Shown: one piece after another, positions 1-6,286 of the stretch
How the letters are laid out: each line of letters starts with the position of its first letter
Position numbering within the stretch: the stretch's first letter is position 1
DNA from: Desulfuromonadales bacterium
GTDB lineage: Bacteria > Desulfobacterota > Desulfuromonadia > Desulfuromonadales > UBA2294
Length of the DNA stretch: 10,817 nucleotides
Reading direction: 5' to 3'
Assembly: GCA_014859615.1 (NCBI GenBank)
Contig: JACUTX010000068.1
Coordinates: 1-10,817, forward strand
Notes under the pieces: model-generated
What the model saw: the letters and a program-made list of their open reading frames with translations, nothing else
Database searches by the model: none
Told to the model about the DNA's origin: nothing
Position numbers and translations under genes: made by a program

Positions 1-24
1 AAAGATTATAAAGGCTCAACTGCA

Positions 25-408
25 ATGAAACGTAAAATTGTCATCATCGACGACGATCAGTACTTTCTCAATTTCCTGACCGGTTACGTCAGCGAACGAT
101 ATCCCGATTTTAAAATTCTTGCTTTCAACGACCCGATCAAAAGTTTGTCAGCGATCAGCGCCGACACCGACCTTTTGCTGATCGACCTCGAAATGCCGGG
201 CCTCGATGGGACCAAACTCCTCAGCTACGCCCTTGAAAGCGGCATCGACAGAAAAAAAATCATTATTCTCTCCGGTCGTGACGCCGAATATCTGCACAAA
301 AAAATTCCGATGGGGCGATGTCTGGCGGTTCTCAACAAGCATGAAACCAGACAGAAAGAGGTCCTCGATATGGTGTTCAGCGCCCTGCAAAAAGAGGCGG
401 AGGAGTAA
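25..408 (+). CDS. Stand-alone response regulator receiver (REC) protein
   Basis: A 127-residue protein made of one CheY-like receiver domain with no output domain. The acidic cluster is Asp9-Asp10-Asp11, the phosphoacceptor is Asp54 in LLLIDLEMPGLDG, the switch Ser is Ser83 (IILSG), and the conserved Lys is Lys105 (LNKHE). All catalytic residues of the family are present, so it should accept phosphate from a histidine kinase and act through protein-protein contact or phosphorelay. The start ATG has a weak AAGG about 10 nt upstream. The partner kinase is not in the window; only 24 nt precede the gene. Downstream lies a palindromic non-coding region and then the convergent end of the oxidase operon, so there is no evident functional link to the neighbours. 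Family assignment is secure; the pathway is unknown. Confidence 0.9.
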   Translation: MKRKIVIIDDDQYFLNFLTGYVSERYPDFKILAFNDPIKSLSAISADTDLLLIDLEMPGLDGTKLLSYALESGIDRKKIIILSGRDAEYLHKKIPMGRCLAVLNKHETRQKEVLDMVFSALQKEAEE

Positions 409-456
409 AAAATAAGGAACATCAGCAGCGCAGCCAGCCGATAACCGTCAAAAAGC

Positions 457-610
457 TGTAACGATTCAGCACTATTGTGAATCATAAGAAAAACTCAAGA
501 AAGAGTGTCATCCCCGAACGATTCTATCAAAGGATCCATGGCTTTAAAGACTGGATTCCCGATGACACCCTCGGGAATGACACCCTTTTCGCTGCTGCTG
601 AATCGTTACA
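457..610. repeat. 154-bp nested palindromic element (MITE/REP-like)
   Basis: The ends are a perfect 15-bp inverted repeat, TGTAACGATTCAGCA at 457-471 and its reverse complement at 596-610. Nested inside is a second inverted pair, GTGTCATCCCCGA (505-517) and TCGGGAATGACAC (571-583), matching at 12 of 13 positions. The right inner arm can alternatively pair with TTCCCGA at 556-562. No coding sequence is credible inside. It lies between the convergent ends of the receiver gene and the heme O synthase gene. Read from the minus strand the outer stem is followed by GCTTTTT (456-450), so it could also help end the oxidase transcript. Whether it is mobile or only a structural repeat cannot be told from one window. 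Confidence 0.7.
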
Positions 611-615
611 AAAAA
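587..615 (+). repeat. Direct repeat copy 1, at 3' end of oxidase operon
   Basis: A 29-bp sequence centred on GCTGCTGAATCGTTACAAAA that recurs at 6167-6195 with a single difference (T593 versus C6173). It includes the right arm of the 457-610 palindrome and lies 7 nt beyond the stop codon of the heme O synthase gene. The two copies have the same orientation and enclose the whole oxidase operon. Confidence 0.8.
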
Positions 616-622
616 CTTTTGC

Positions 623-1507
623 TTAAATCGACACGGAATCAATCAGAATCAGAAGGAAAAACAGCGCCAGAAACAGTTTGAGCCGCCTGCCGTGAGCGCT
701 GGCGAACTCTTCAGGGGTAAAGAGTCTGCAAGAGAGAAGCGAACAAAGCATAAGCCAGAGGGTGCCGATAATAGCGAAAGCGATGCAGAGCGGCTGCACC
801 AGAAGACCGCTGGCGACAAGTTGCAGGCCGCCGACCGCCAGGGCTACCGTCCAGAGGCGGGTCAACTGAATCAACTCTGTTGTTGTAACCGATGCGGGGA
901 CCAGCCCCAGACCGGCCTTGTGGTAATCATCGCGCTCACAGATCGCCAGAGAGATAAAATGCGGCACCTGCCACAATACCATGAAGATCAAAAGCGAATA
1001 GAGCCGGGGCGACTGTAACGAACCGGAAGCGGCCAACCAGCCTGCGGCAACCGGAAGAGCACCACTGATCGCGCCGGGGAAAAGCGCAAAAGAGGTGTGC
1101 CGTTTCAAGGGCGTATAGAGGCCGTTGTAGAGGAGCAGAGCCAGCAGAGCCGTCAACGCGACCAAAAGGTCAAGAGCAAAGAGAAGAGCCAGGCCGCTCA
1201 CTGTGCAACCGACAGCCAGAATCAGAGCCTCGCGCCTGGTGATCAGACCGGTCACCAGAGGACGCAGCCTGGTTCGCGCCATGCAGGCGTCAACGTCGCA
1301 CTCCTGAACCTGATTGAGTATTGACGCCCCCCCCGAAAAGAGGGCGATTCCGACCCAGAGGGTCAGAGCAACGGCAGATGAGCGCCCCCCTTCAACAGCG
1401 AGATAACCGACCACGGCGCTGAAAGCGACCATAAAAGTCAGACCCGGACGAATCATCAGCACCAACTGTCCGAACCCCGGCATAACTCTGATAGAGCTGA
1501 TCGACAT
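623..1507 (-). CDS. ctaB: Protoheme IX farnesyltransferase (heme O synthase)
   Basis: A 294-residue UbiA-superfamily integral membrane prenyltransferase. It adds a farnesyl group to heme b to make heme O, the precursor of heme A for the oxidase encoded upstream. The first polyprenyl-diphosphate/Mg motif is at residues 65-83: Asn65, then Glu69, Asp71, Asp73, followed by MARTRLRPL. Family members usually have Asp where Glu69 stands, a conservative change. Further family marks are YTPLKRHTSF (131-140), GAISGALPVAAGW, and LWQVPHF followed by ERDDYHKAG (191-199). Strongly hydrophobic segments throughout fit the usual multi-helix fold. The gene starts 2 nt after the coxB stop and is the last of the operon. 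No heme A synthase (ctaA) is visible, so that enzyme must lie elsewhere or the oxidase may use heme O. A run of eight G (1327-1334) encodes Gly-Gly-Ala. Confidence 0.93.
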   Translation of the reverse strand: MSISSIRVMPGFGQLVLMIRPGLTFMVAFSAVVGYLAVEGGRSSAVALTLWVGIALFSGGASILNQVQECDVDACMARTRLRPLVTGLITRREALILAVGCTVSGLALLFALDLLVALTALLALLLYNGLYTPLKRHTSFALFPGAISGALPVAAGWLAASGSLQSPRLYSLLIFMVLWQVPHFISLAICERDDYHKAGLGLVPASVTTTELIQLTRLWTVALAVGGLQLVASGLLVQPLCIAFAIIGTLWLMLCSLLSCRLFTPEEFASAHGRRLKLFLALFFLLILIDSVSI

Positions 1508-1509
1508 CT

Positions 1510-2703
1510 CTACTTGATCCCTTTTAGATAATCGACCAGAGCGTTCAACTCCGCCTCAGTCAACTGGTCATATACCGGCATGATCGAAGGGTAATCGTCG
1601 ACGATCTCGGCTTCGGGGTGAGTGATGGAACGCCGCAGATAAGCGGCGTCGACAGTGATCCCTCCCCTCCCTTCGATTTCAGTTATCCGCCCGAAAATCG
1701 CCTTGAAACTCGGTCCGACCAGCGCCGAGCCGTCGATGGAATGACACCCCAAACACCCCTGCTCTTTGGCGATCTGCTCACCGTCAAGTGGTGCAATCGA
1801 CTCCCCGGTCATCAGAAAATCGAGCATCCGATCAAGATCCTGCCCCAGACTCCCCTTGGCAAAGGGGGGCATAATCGGCGCGAACCCCTCTACGATCTCG
1901 GCTTCAGGATCGAGGATCGCCCGGCGCAGGTAGTCACGATCGACCCGCAGTTCCAAACTCTCTGCACCCCGCTTCACTTTGGTTATCCGCCCGGCGATCT
2001 GCTGCAGGGTCGGTCCGACCGATGCAGAGCCATCGAGACTGTGACAGCTGAGACACCCGTACCGATCGAGCAAGATCTCCCCATCGACAACGGGCGGCTG
2101 GGAAAAAATTACCCATTGATCAAACTCGGCCTGCGGCACCGCCTCGATCGTCGTAATCATATCAGCATGCCCCACCCCGCAATATTCAGCGCAGAAGAGG
2201 TTGTAACTCCCGGACTCCTCAGCCTCAAACCAGACCCAGGTCGTCATCCCCGGGACAACGTCGCGTTTCACCCGAAATGCCGGAGCATAAAAAGCGTGCA
2301 GCACATCGAGCGATTCGAGCTTGACCTTGACCGGCGTACCGACCGGAACATACAGCTTGCCCGAGCTTTTCCCGCTATCATACGTAAACTTCCACGACCA
2401 CATCCGCGCCGTCGCATTAACCTGAATCGCTCCGTCCGGAATCCGCTGCAGGGTCAAAAACCCCTCCCAGCCGAACCAGAACATCGCCATCACCAGCAAG
2501 GTCGGAATAACCGTCCAGACGATCTCCAGCCAGAGGTTCTGATCCTTTTGCGACAACGGCACCGGATAGCGCTTGCGACTGTAGCGAATCACAAAGTAGA
2601 CCATCAGACCGGTAATCAGCAGCAGCATAAAGATGCTGACTCCGAGGATGAAGATAAAGGCGTTGTCGACAGCCTGAACCGTTGTGAGTTGTTGCGGGTT
2701 CAC
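1510..2703 (-). CDS. coxB: Cytochrome c oxidase subunit II with two C-terminal heme c domains
   Basis: A 397-residue caa3-type subunit II. Two transmembrane helices (about 15-40 and 58-80) are followed by the cupredoxin domain with a complete CuA site: His136, Cys171, Glu173, Cys175, His179, Met182. The aromatic MWSWKF (101-106) is the usual electron entry patch. Behind it are two tandem cytochrome c domains, with heme motifs CLSCH (217-221) and CLGCH (317-321) and likely distal Met278 (IMPPF) and Met375 (IMPVY). The subunit thus carries its own periplasmic electron wire into CuA. Length is about 100 residues above a single-heme caa3 subunit II. Start is GTG, chosen because AAAGGAGGAG (2716-2707) lies just upstream. 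It sits near the distal end of the operon, after subunits I, III and IV, rather than first as is common. Confidence 0.96.
   Translation of the reverse strand: MNPQQLTTVQAVDNAFIFILGVSIFMLLLITGLMVYFVIRYSRKRYPVPLSQKDQNLWLEIVWTVIPTLLVMAMFWFGWEGFLTLQRIPDGAIQVNATARMWSWKFTYDSGKSSGKLYVPVGTPVKVKLESLDVLHAFYAPAFRVKRDVVPGMTTWVWFEAEESGSYNLFCAEYCGVGHADMITTIEAVPQAEFDQWVIFSQPPVVDGEILLDRYGCLSCHSLDGSASVGPTLQQIAGRITKVKRGAESLELRVDRDYLRRAILDPEAEIVEGFAPIMPPFAKGSLGQDLDRMLDFLMTGESIAPLDGEQIAKEQGCLGCHSIDGSALVGPSFKAIFGRITEIEGRGGITVDAAYLRRSITHPEAEIVDDYPSIMPVYDQLTEAELNALVDYLKGIK
1513..2091 (-). repeat. Tandem duplication of a heme c domain within coxB
   Basis: Codons 205-300 (2091-1804) and 305-397 (1791-1513) encode two versions of the same domain. 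Shared landmarks in order are GCLxCHSxDGSAxVGP, then GRIT, YLRR, PEAEIV and IMP. The repeat covers nearly the whole domain, which points to an internal gene duplication rather than acquisition of an unrelated cytochrome. Confidence 0.85.
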
Positions 2704-2718
2704 GGCTCCTCCTTTGGG

Positions 2719-3003
2719 TTAGCGGTACAACACATCAATAAACGTAAAGCCGATAAAAATGGCCAGGATAATCAGCGCCGAAAGCAGGGCGAGTTTGAAC
2801 AGCAGCTGCTCGTATTTCAGGTGCATGAAAATGGCGACCACCAGCGCTGATTTGCAGCTGGCAATCGAGAGAGCAACCCAGATATTGAGGGGGCCAAGGT
2901 CGATCTGAGCGACCGAGATCGTCACGCCGGTTAGAATCAGAAGAGCGATCCAGATCAGGATAAAGGTCCGGTAAGGGACGATATGCGAAGATTCACTGCT
3001 CAT
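2719..3003 (-). CDS. coxD: Cytochrome c oxidase subunit IV (bacterial small subunit)
   Basis: A 94-residue membrane protein with three predicted helices (about 12-32, 39-60, 67-90). The second ends in KSALVVAIFMHLKYE, the signature of bacterial cytochrome c/quinol oxidase subunit IV (CyoD/caa3 subunit IV type). This small subunit has no redox centre and is thought to help assemble or stabilise the complex. I place the start at the ATG ending at 3003: the Shine-Dalgarno AAAGGAGG (3020-3013) directly abuts the upstream ATG at 3012, leaving no spacer, whereas the second ATG has a 9-nt spacer. The upstream start would add only Met-Ala-His. The Shine-Dalgarno overlaps the end of coxC, which implies coupled translation. 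Confidence 0.88.
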   Translation of the reverse strand: MSSESSHIVPYRTFILIWIALLILTGVTISVAQIDLGPLNIWVALSIASCKSALVVAIFMHLKYEQLLFKLALLSALIILAIFIGFTFIDVLYR

Positions 3004-3018
3004 GTGCGCCATCCTCCT

Positions 3019-3621
3019 TTAAAGAACCAGATAGTAGAGCGGAAAGAGAAAAATCCAGATCAGATCGACCAGATGCCAGTAGAGGCCGGCATTTTCCAGA
3101 ATGACCCAGTCGTCGCGATGCACCTTCTGCTGGCGGATAAAAACCATAACCCAGACGATCACCACCGCTCCGATCAGGACATGCAGACCGTGCAGACCGG
3201 TGGTCAGATAGTAAAGATTAAAATAGACCGTCTCACCGATCTCCCGCGCCTGCAGCTCCGGGCTTGCCGGGTAGAGCCCATGCTGAATCTTGGCGCTCCA
3301 CTCAAAAAATTTATTCACCAGAAACAACAATGCCGAAGCGACTGTGGCGGCAAGGAGCCAGAGGGATTGTCTGGTTTTCCCGAGGCGCAGAGCGGTGATC
3401 GACAGGGCGACAAACAGACTGCTGGTTAAAAGAATCAGCGTATTGGCCGCGCCAAAGCGCAGATCGAGCTCGGCGCCAGCCGCAATAAAAGCGGCCGGGT
3501 AACGGGAGAGATAGACTGCGTACAGAATAAACAGGCCGCCGAAGAGGATAAGTTCGGTAAAGAGAAACAGCCACATTCCGAACTTGGCACCGACGTAATC
3601 TTTATGGAGGTGCGGCGTCAT
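3019..3621 (-). CDS. coxC: Cytochrome c oxidase subunit III
   Basis: A 200-residue membrane protein with five predicted helices (about 15-38, 58-78, 86-104, 136-162, 181-200), the length and helix number of short bacterial subunit III. Family marks include FTELILFGGLF (Glu23), FEW (106-108), the LTTGLHGLHVLIG stretch with His144 and His147, and the C-terminal YWHLVDLIWIFLFPLYYL. Subunit III carries no metal; in the family it stabilises the catalytic core and supports proton uptake by subunit I. Its ATG overlaps the coxA stop by 4 nt (ATGA), and GAGGCGGGG lies upstream, so it is translated with coxA. Confidence 0.95.
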   Translation of the reverse strand: MTPHLHKDYVGAKFGMWLFLFTELILFGGLFILYAVYLSRYPAAFIAAGAELDLRFGAANTLILLTSSLFVALSITALRLGKTRQSLWLLAATVASALLFLVNKFFEWSAKIQHGLYPASPELQAREIGETVYFNLYYLTTGLHGLHVLIGAVVIVWVMVFIRQQKVHRDDWVILENAGLYWHLVDLIWIFLFPLYYLVL

Positions 3622-5237
3622 AAAATCCCCGCCTCTTTAAAATCATAGGGACCGTGCGTCACCACCGGATCGTTCTCGCCAAAATTATCGGTCGGCGGCG
3701 GCGATGGAATCTGCCATTCGAGGGACGCCCCCCCCCAGGGGTTCGGGCCGACCGGAGTCCCGCGCAAAACGCTGTGAAACAGGTTGGCAAACATGATAAC
3801 CAGACCGATTGCCAGCACCCATGAGCCGACCGTTGCCAAACGGTTGAGATCGGTAAACTCCGGCAGATAGTTGTAATAGCGCCGCGGCATCCCTTTCACC
3901 CCGACAATCTGCATCGTCAGATAGAGGAGGTTGAAACCGACAAACATAAACCCCCAGGCGATGGTCGCCAGCTTCTTGCTGTAGATCCGGCCGTAGATTT
4001 TCGGGAGCCAGTAGTGCATGGCGGCGAAAAATGCGAAGCCTGCCCCTCCGAACATCACATAGTGGAAATGGCCGACGACAAAATGGGTATCGTGCACATG
4101 AACATCGGCCGACGCCGCTCCGAGGACCAGTCCGGAGAGACCGCCGATGGAAAAGAGGAGGACAAACGACAAAGCATAAAGGAGTGGCGGATCGAGAGCG
4201 ATCGACCCTTTGTAAAGAGTCGTCACCCAGTTGAACACCTTGATCGCCGACGGGATGGCGACGACAAAAGTCAAAAAAGAGAAGAGCAGGACGGCGTTAT
4301 CGCTCATACCGCTGGTATACATGTGATGTCCCCAGACCAGCGAACCGGCAAAGGCGATCGCCAGACTCGAAACGACAATCGCCTTGTAGCCGAAGGCCGG
4401 TTTGCGGGCAAAGACCGGAATAATATCGGAGACCACCCCCATGCCGGGGAGAACCATGATGTAAACCGCCGGATGCGAGTAGATCCAGAAGAGATGCTGA
4501 TACATCACCGGATCGCCCCCTTGCGTCGGGTTGAACAGCCCGATACCGAGCAGCCGTTCGACCATCACCAGGGAAACCGTGATGGCCAATACCGGAGTGG
4601 CGAGAATCTGGATCCAGGCGGTCGCATAGAGCGACCAGGTAAAGAGCGGCATCCGGAACCACCCCATGCCGGTGGTCCGCATCCGGTGAATGGTGGTGAC
4701 GAAATTTATCCCGGTCAGAATGGAAGAGAAACCGATGATGAACACCGCAAAGAGGGCCAGAGAGGCATTCGACGCGGTCTGGGTGCTGAACGGCACATAG
4801 AAGGTCCAGCCGGTATCAGGCGGTCCGCCGCCGGTAAACAACGAGGTGATGGCAAGCAAGGCACCGATCATGTACAGCCACCACGAGAGCAGATTGAGCC
4901 GCGGGAAGGCGACATCACGGGCGCCGATCTGAATCGGCATAATCAGATTGCCGAACGCAGCCGGGATACCGGGGATAATAAACAAAAAGATCATAATCAC
5001 CCCGTGCAGGGTGAACGTAGCATTATAGGTCTGGGCTGACATGAAATCGACGCCGGGGGAAAAGAGCTCAAGCCGAAGCAGCAGACCGAGGAGTACGCCG
5101 ACGCAAAAGAAGGTGACAATCGCCCAGAAATAGAGGAGACCGATCCGCTTATGGTCAGTCGAAAAGATCCAGCCGAGAAAACCTGGAGCCTTGGGATCGC
5201 CGAGAAAACCCCGATCACCAGCAGGATAATTACTCAT
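3618..5237 (-). CDS. coxA: Cytochrome c oxidase subunit I (A2-type, caa3)
   Basis: A 539-residue catalytic subunit of the heme-copper oxidase that reduces O2 to water and pumps protons across the inner membrane. All metal ligands are present: His78 and His392 for low-spin heme, His390 for the high-spin heme, and His255, His304 and His305 for CuB. Tyr259 (HPAVY) is the residue cross-linked to His255. The D-channel entry is Asp108 with Asn97, and the K-channel Lys is Lys333 (SAIKVFNW). Helix VI reads IYSHPAVYI: the Glu of HPEVY is absent and a Tyr-Ser pair precedes the His, which defines the A2 subfamily. About twelve hydrophobic helices are visible. The start overlaps the SCO stop by 4 nt and AGGATG lies upstream. 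A run of nine G (3728-3736) encodes the Gly-Gly-Ala near residue 510. Confidence 0.97.
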   Translation of the reverse strand: MSNYPAGDRGFLGDPKAPGFLGWIFSTDHKRIGLLYFWAIVTFFCVGVLLGLLLRLELFSPGVDFMSAQTYNATFTLHGVIMIFLFIIPGIPAAFGNLIMPIQIGARDVAFPRLNLLSWWLYMIGALLAITSLFTGGGPPDTGWTFYVPFSTQTASNASLALFAVFIIGFSSILTGINFVTTIHRMRTTGMGWFRMPLFTWSLYATAWIQILATPVLAITVSLVMVERLLGIGLFNPTQGGDPVMYQHLFWIYSHPAVYIMVLPGMGVVSDIIPVFARKPAFGYKAIVVSSLAIAFAGSLVWGHHMYTSGMSDNAVLLFSFLTFVVAIPSAIKVFNWVTTLYKGSIALDPPLLYALSFVLLFSIGGLSGLVLGAASADVHVHDTHFVVGHFHYVMFGGAGFAFFAAMHYWLPKIYGRIYSKKLATIAWGFMFVGFNLLYLTMQIVGVKGMPRRYYNYLPEFTDLNRLATVGSWVLAIGLVIMFANLFHSVLRGTPVGPNPWGGASLEWQIPSPPPTDNFGENDPVVTHGPYDFKEAGIL

Positions 5238-6127
5238 AAAATGTCATCCTTTTTCTTTTTCTTGCCGGTCAAAAGCAAAAACAGGAGAAACACCCCCATA
5301 CAGGCAAGGATCACCGTCGCAGAGATGCGCAGCAGGTTCAAAACGTAGGTGTTATTTTCCGCATCATAAGTAAAACAGAACTGCACCACCTTGCGAATGG
5401 TCGCCCCGACTTGCCCCGCTTCGGCCTCATAAAGAGCGAGAGTCAGATCTTTCGCCAGCGGTCTGGTGCCGTGCAGATAGCGGATGATTCTCCCCTCGGC
5501 ACTGACCACAAAAGAGACCACCGGATGGAGGAAATCCTCCCCCTGGCGCTGATAATAATAACCGGCAGCGGCAAACAGCTGACGGGTTGATTCGCCATCG
5601 CCGGTCAGAAAGCGCCAGGCATCTGGCGGGAAACCGTGACCGGCGAGCGAGGTGTAAATCTGCCGCGCCTTGCGGGCATCGGCCGGCAGTTCGGTCTCAT
5701 CAAAGCTGATCGAGAGGATGCGGTAATGTTCCCCGGCTGTGCGACCGAGATCACGCACCGCCCCGGCGACGCCGGCCTGTAAAAAATTACAGACATTCGG
5801 GCAGCTGTAATAGACCGGCAGAATCAGGGTCGGGCGATCGATCAGATCACCGAGTCGAACGGGTTTCCCCTCTTCGTCAATCAGAGTCAAATCGAGCAGC
5901 AGCGTATCACCGAGTTTCGGATCAAGACCGATCTCGGCCGGTGGAGCCTGATGCAGATGCGGGTTCTCGGCTCCCGTCGACATCGCAGCGGCATGTTCCC
6001 CTGTATCATCATGTTCCGGCATCCCCGGCGCTGCAAATGCGAACGACGCAGCAAAACAGGCAGACAACAAAAGGGGCGCAAGGAGTCTAAAAAGGAGGAG
6101 AGCGAGAATACGCATCACATGACCCAT
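5234..6127 (-). CDS. SCO1/SenC-family copper chaperone for the CuA site
   Basis: A 297-residue periplasmic thioredoxin-fold protein of the SCO1/SenC/PrrC family, which delivers copper to, or reduces, the CuA centre of subunit II. The copper site is complete: Cys109 and Cys113 in CPNVC, and His201 in FLHPVVSF. An N-terminal hydrophobic segment (6-33) contains a lipobox-like LLSAC (Cys24), so it may be a lipoprotein; cleavage after FAFAA is the alternative. Residues 36-59 hold several Met and His (Met36, His39, His45, Met49, His57, His59), a possible extra metal-binding linker. A second membrane helix near 266-287 is followed by KKKKK, which would put the C-terminus in the cytoplasm. It is the first gene of the operon. 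No convincing Shine-Dalgarno precedes ATG 6127; Met5 is a possible alternative start. Confidence 0.92.
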   Translation of the reverse strand: MGHVMRILALLLFRLLAPLLLSACFAASFAFAAPGMPEHDDTGEHAAAMSTGAENPHLHQAPPAEIGLDPKLGDTLLLDLTLIDEEGKPVRLGDLIDRPTLILPVYYSCPNVCNFLQAGVAGAVRDLGRTAGEHYRILSISFDETELPADARKARQIYTSLAGHGFPPDAWRFLTGDGESTRQLFAAAGYYYQRQGEDFLHPVVSFVVSAEGRIIRYLHGTRPLAKDLTLALYEAEAGQVGATIRKVVQFCFTYDAENNTYVLNLLRISATVILACMGVFLLFLLLTGKKKKKDDIL

Positions 6128-6133
6128 TTAAAA

Positions 6134-6190
6134 AGTAACGATCCAGTAACTCGGGGATGGCAGCTATTTCGCCGCTGCTGAATCGTTACA
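6134..6190 (-). promoter_or_regulatory. Stem-loop repeat in the leader of the oxidase operon
   Basis: The right arm TGCTGAATCGTTACA (6176-6190) is identical to that of the 457-610 element. The left arm at 6134-6148 matches the other 15-bp end at 12 positions. In the minus-strand transcript GTAACGATTCAG (6189-6178) pairs with CTGGATCGTTAC (6146-6135) over 12 bp, the single mismatch becoming a G-U wobble. It would sit about 7 nt upstream of the SCO start codon. The only GGA near that start lies inside the stem. A regulatory effect is inferred, not shown. Confidence 0.55.
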
Positions 6191-6195
6191 AAAAA
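6167..6195 (+). repeat. Direct repeat copy 2, upstream of oxidase operon
   Basis: Second copy of the 29-bp sequence at 587-615, with 28 of 29 bases the same and in the same orientation. It contains the right arm of the leader stem-loop and lies between the predicted promoter and the SCO gene. Confidence 0.8.
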
Positions 6196-6218
6196 GAAAA
6201 ATAAAAAACACGAAAAGA

Positions 6219-6246
6219 AATATAACGGTTTTACGTCATTTTGCAA
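6219..6246 (-). promoter_or_regulatory. Candidate sigma-70 promoter of the oxidase operon
   Basis: On the minus strand TTGCAA (6246-6241) and TATATT (6224-6219) are separated by 16 nt. Both match the -35 and -10 consensus at most positions and lie in an AT-rich stretch between pfkA and the SCO gene. Transcription would begin near 6212 and give a leader of about 85 nt that includes the stem-loop. Found by eye only. Confidence 0.45.
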
Positions 6247-6286
6247 ACATCTTCAAAACGAGGCGAAAAAACATTTTCGGTGCCGC

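Noticed and set aside
409..622. CRISPR array
   Set aside because: Repeats here are inverted arms, only one pair per element, with no regular spacer-repeat periodicity and no cas genes in the window.
1618..2850. 410-residue plus-strand open frame opposite coxB and coxD
   Set aside because: It lies antisense to coxB with its full CuA and heme motifs, is rich in Arg, Pro, His and Gln as antisense frames of GC-rich genes are, and has no ribosome site or recognisable domain.
4014..5039. 341-residue plus-strand open frame opposite coxA
   Set aside because: Antisense to the conserved oxidase subunit I; highly charged low-complexity composition without a domain or ribosome site.
6264..6279. CGAAAA / TTTTCG hairpin after pfkA as an intrinsic terminator
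   Set aside because: The stem is six mostly A-T pairs with a 4-nt loop and no clear T-run after it; it could be chance in an AT-rich stretch.
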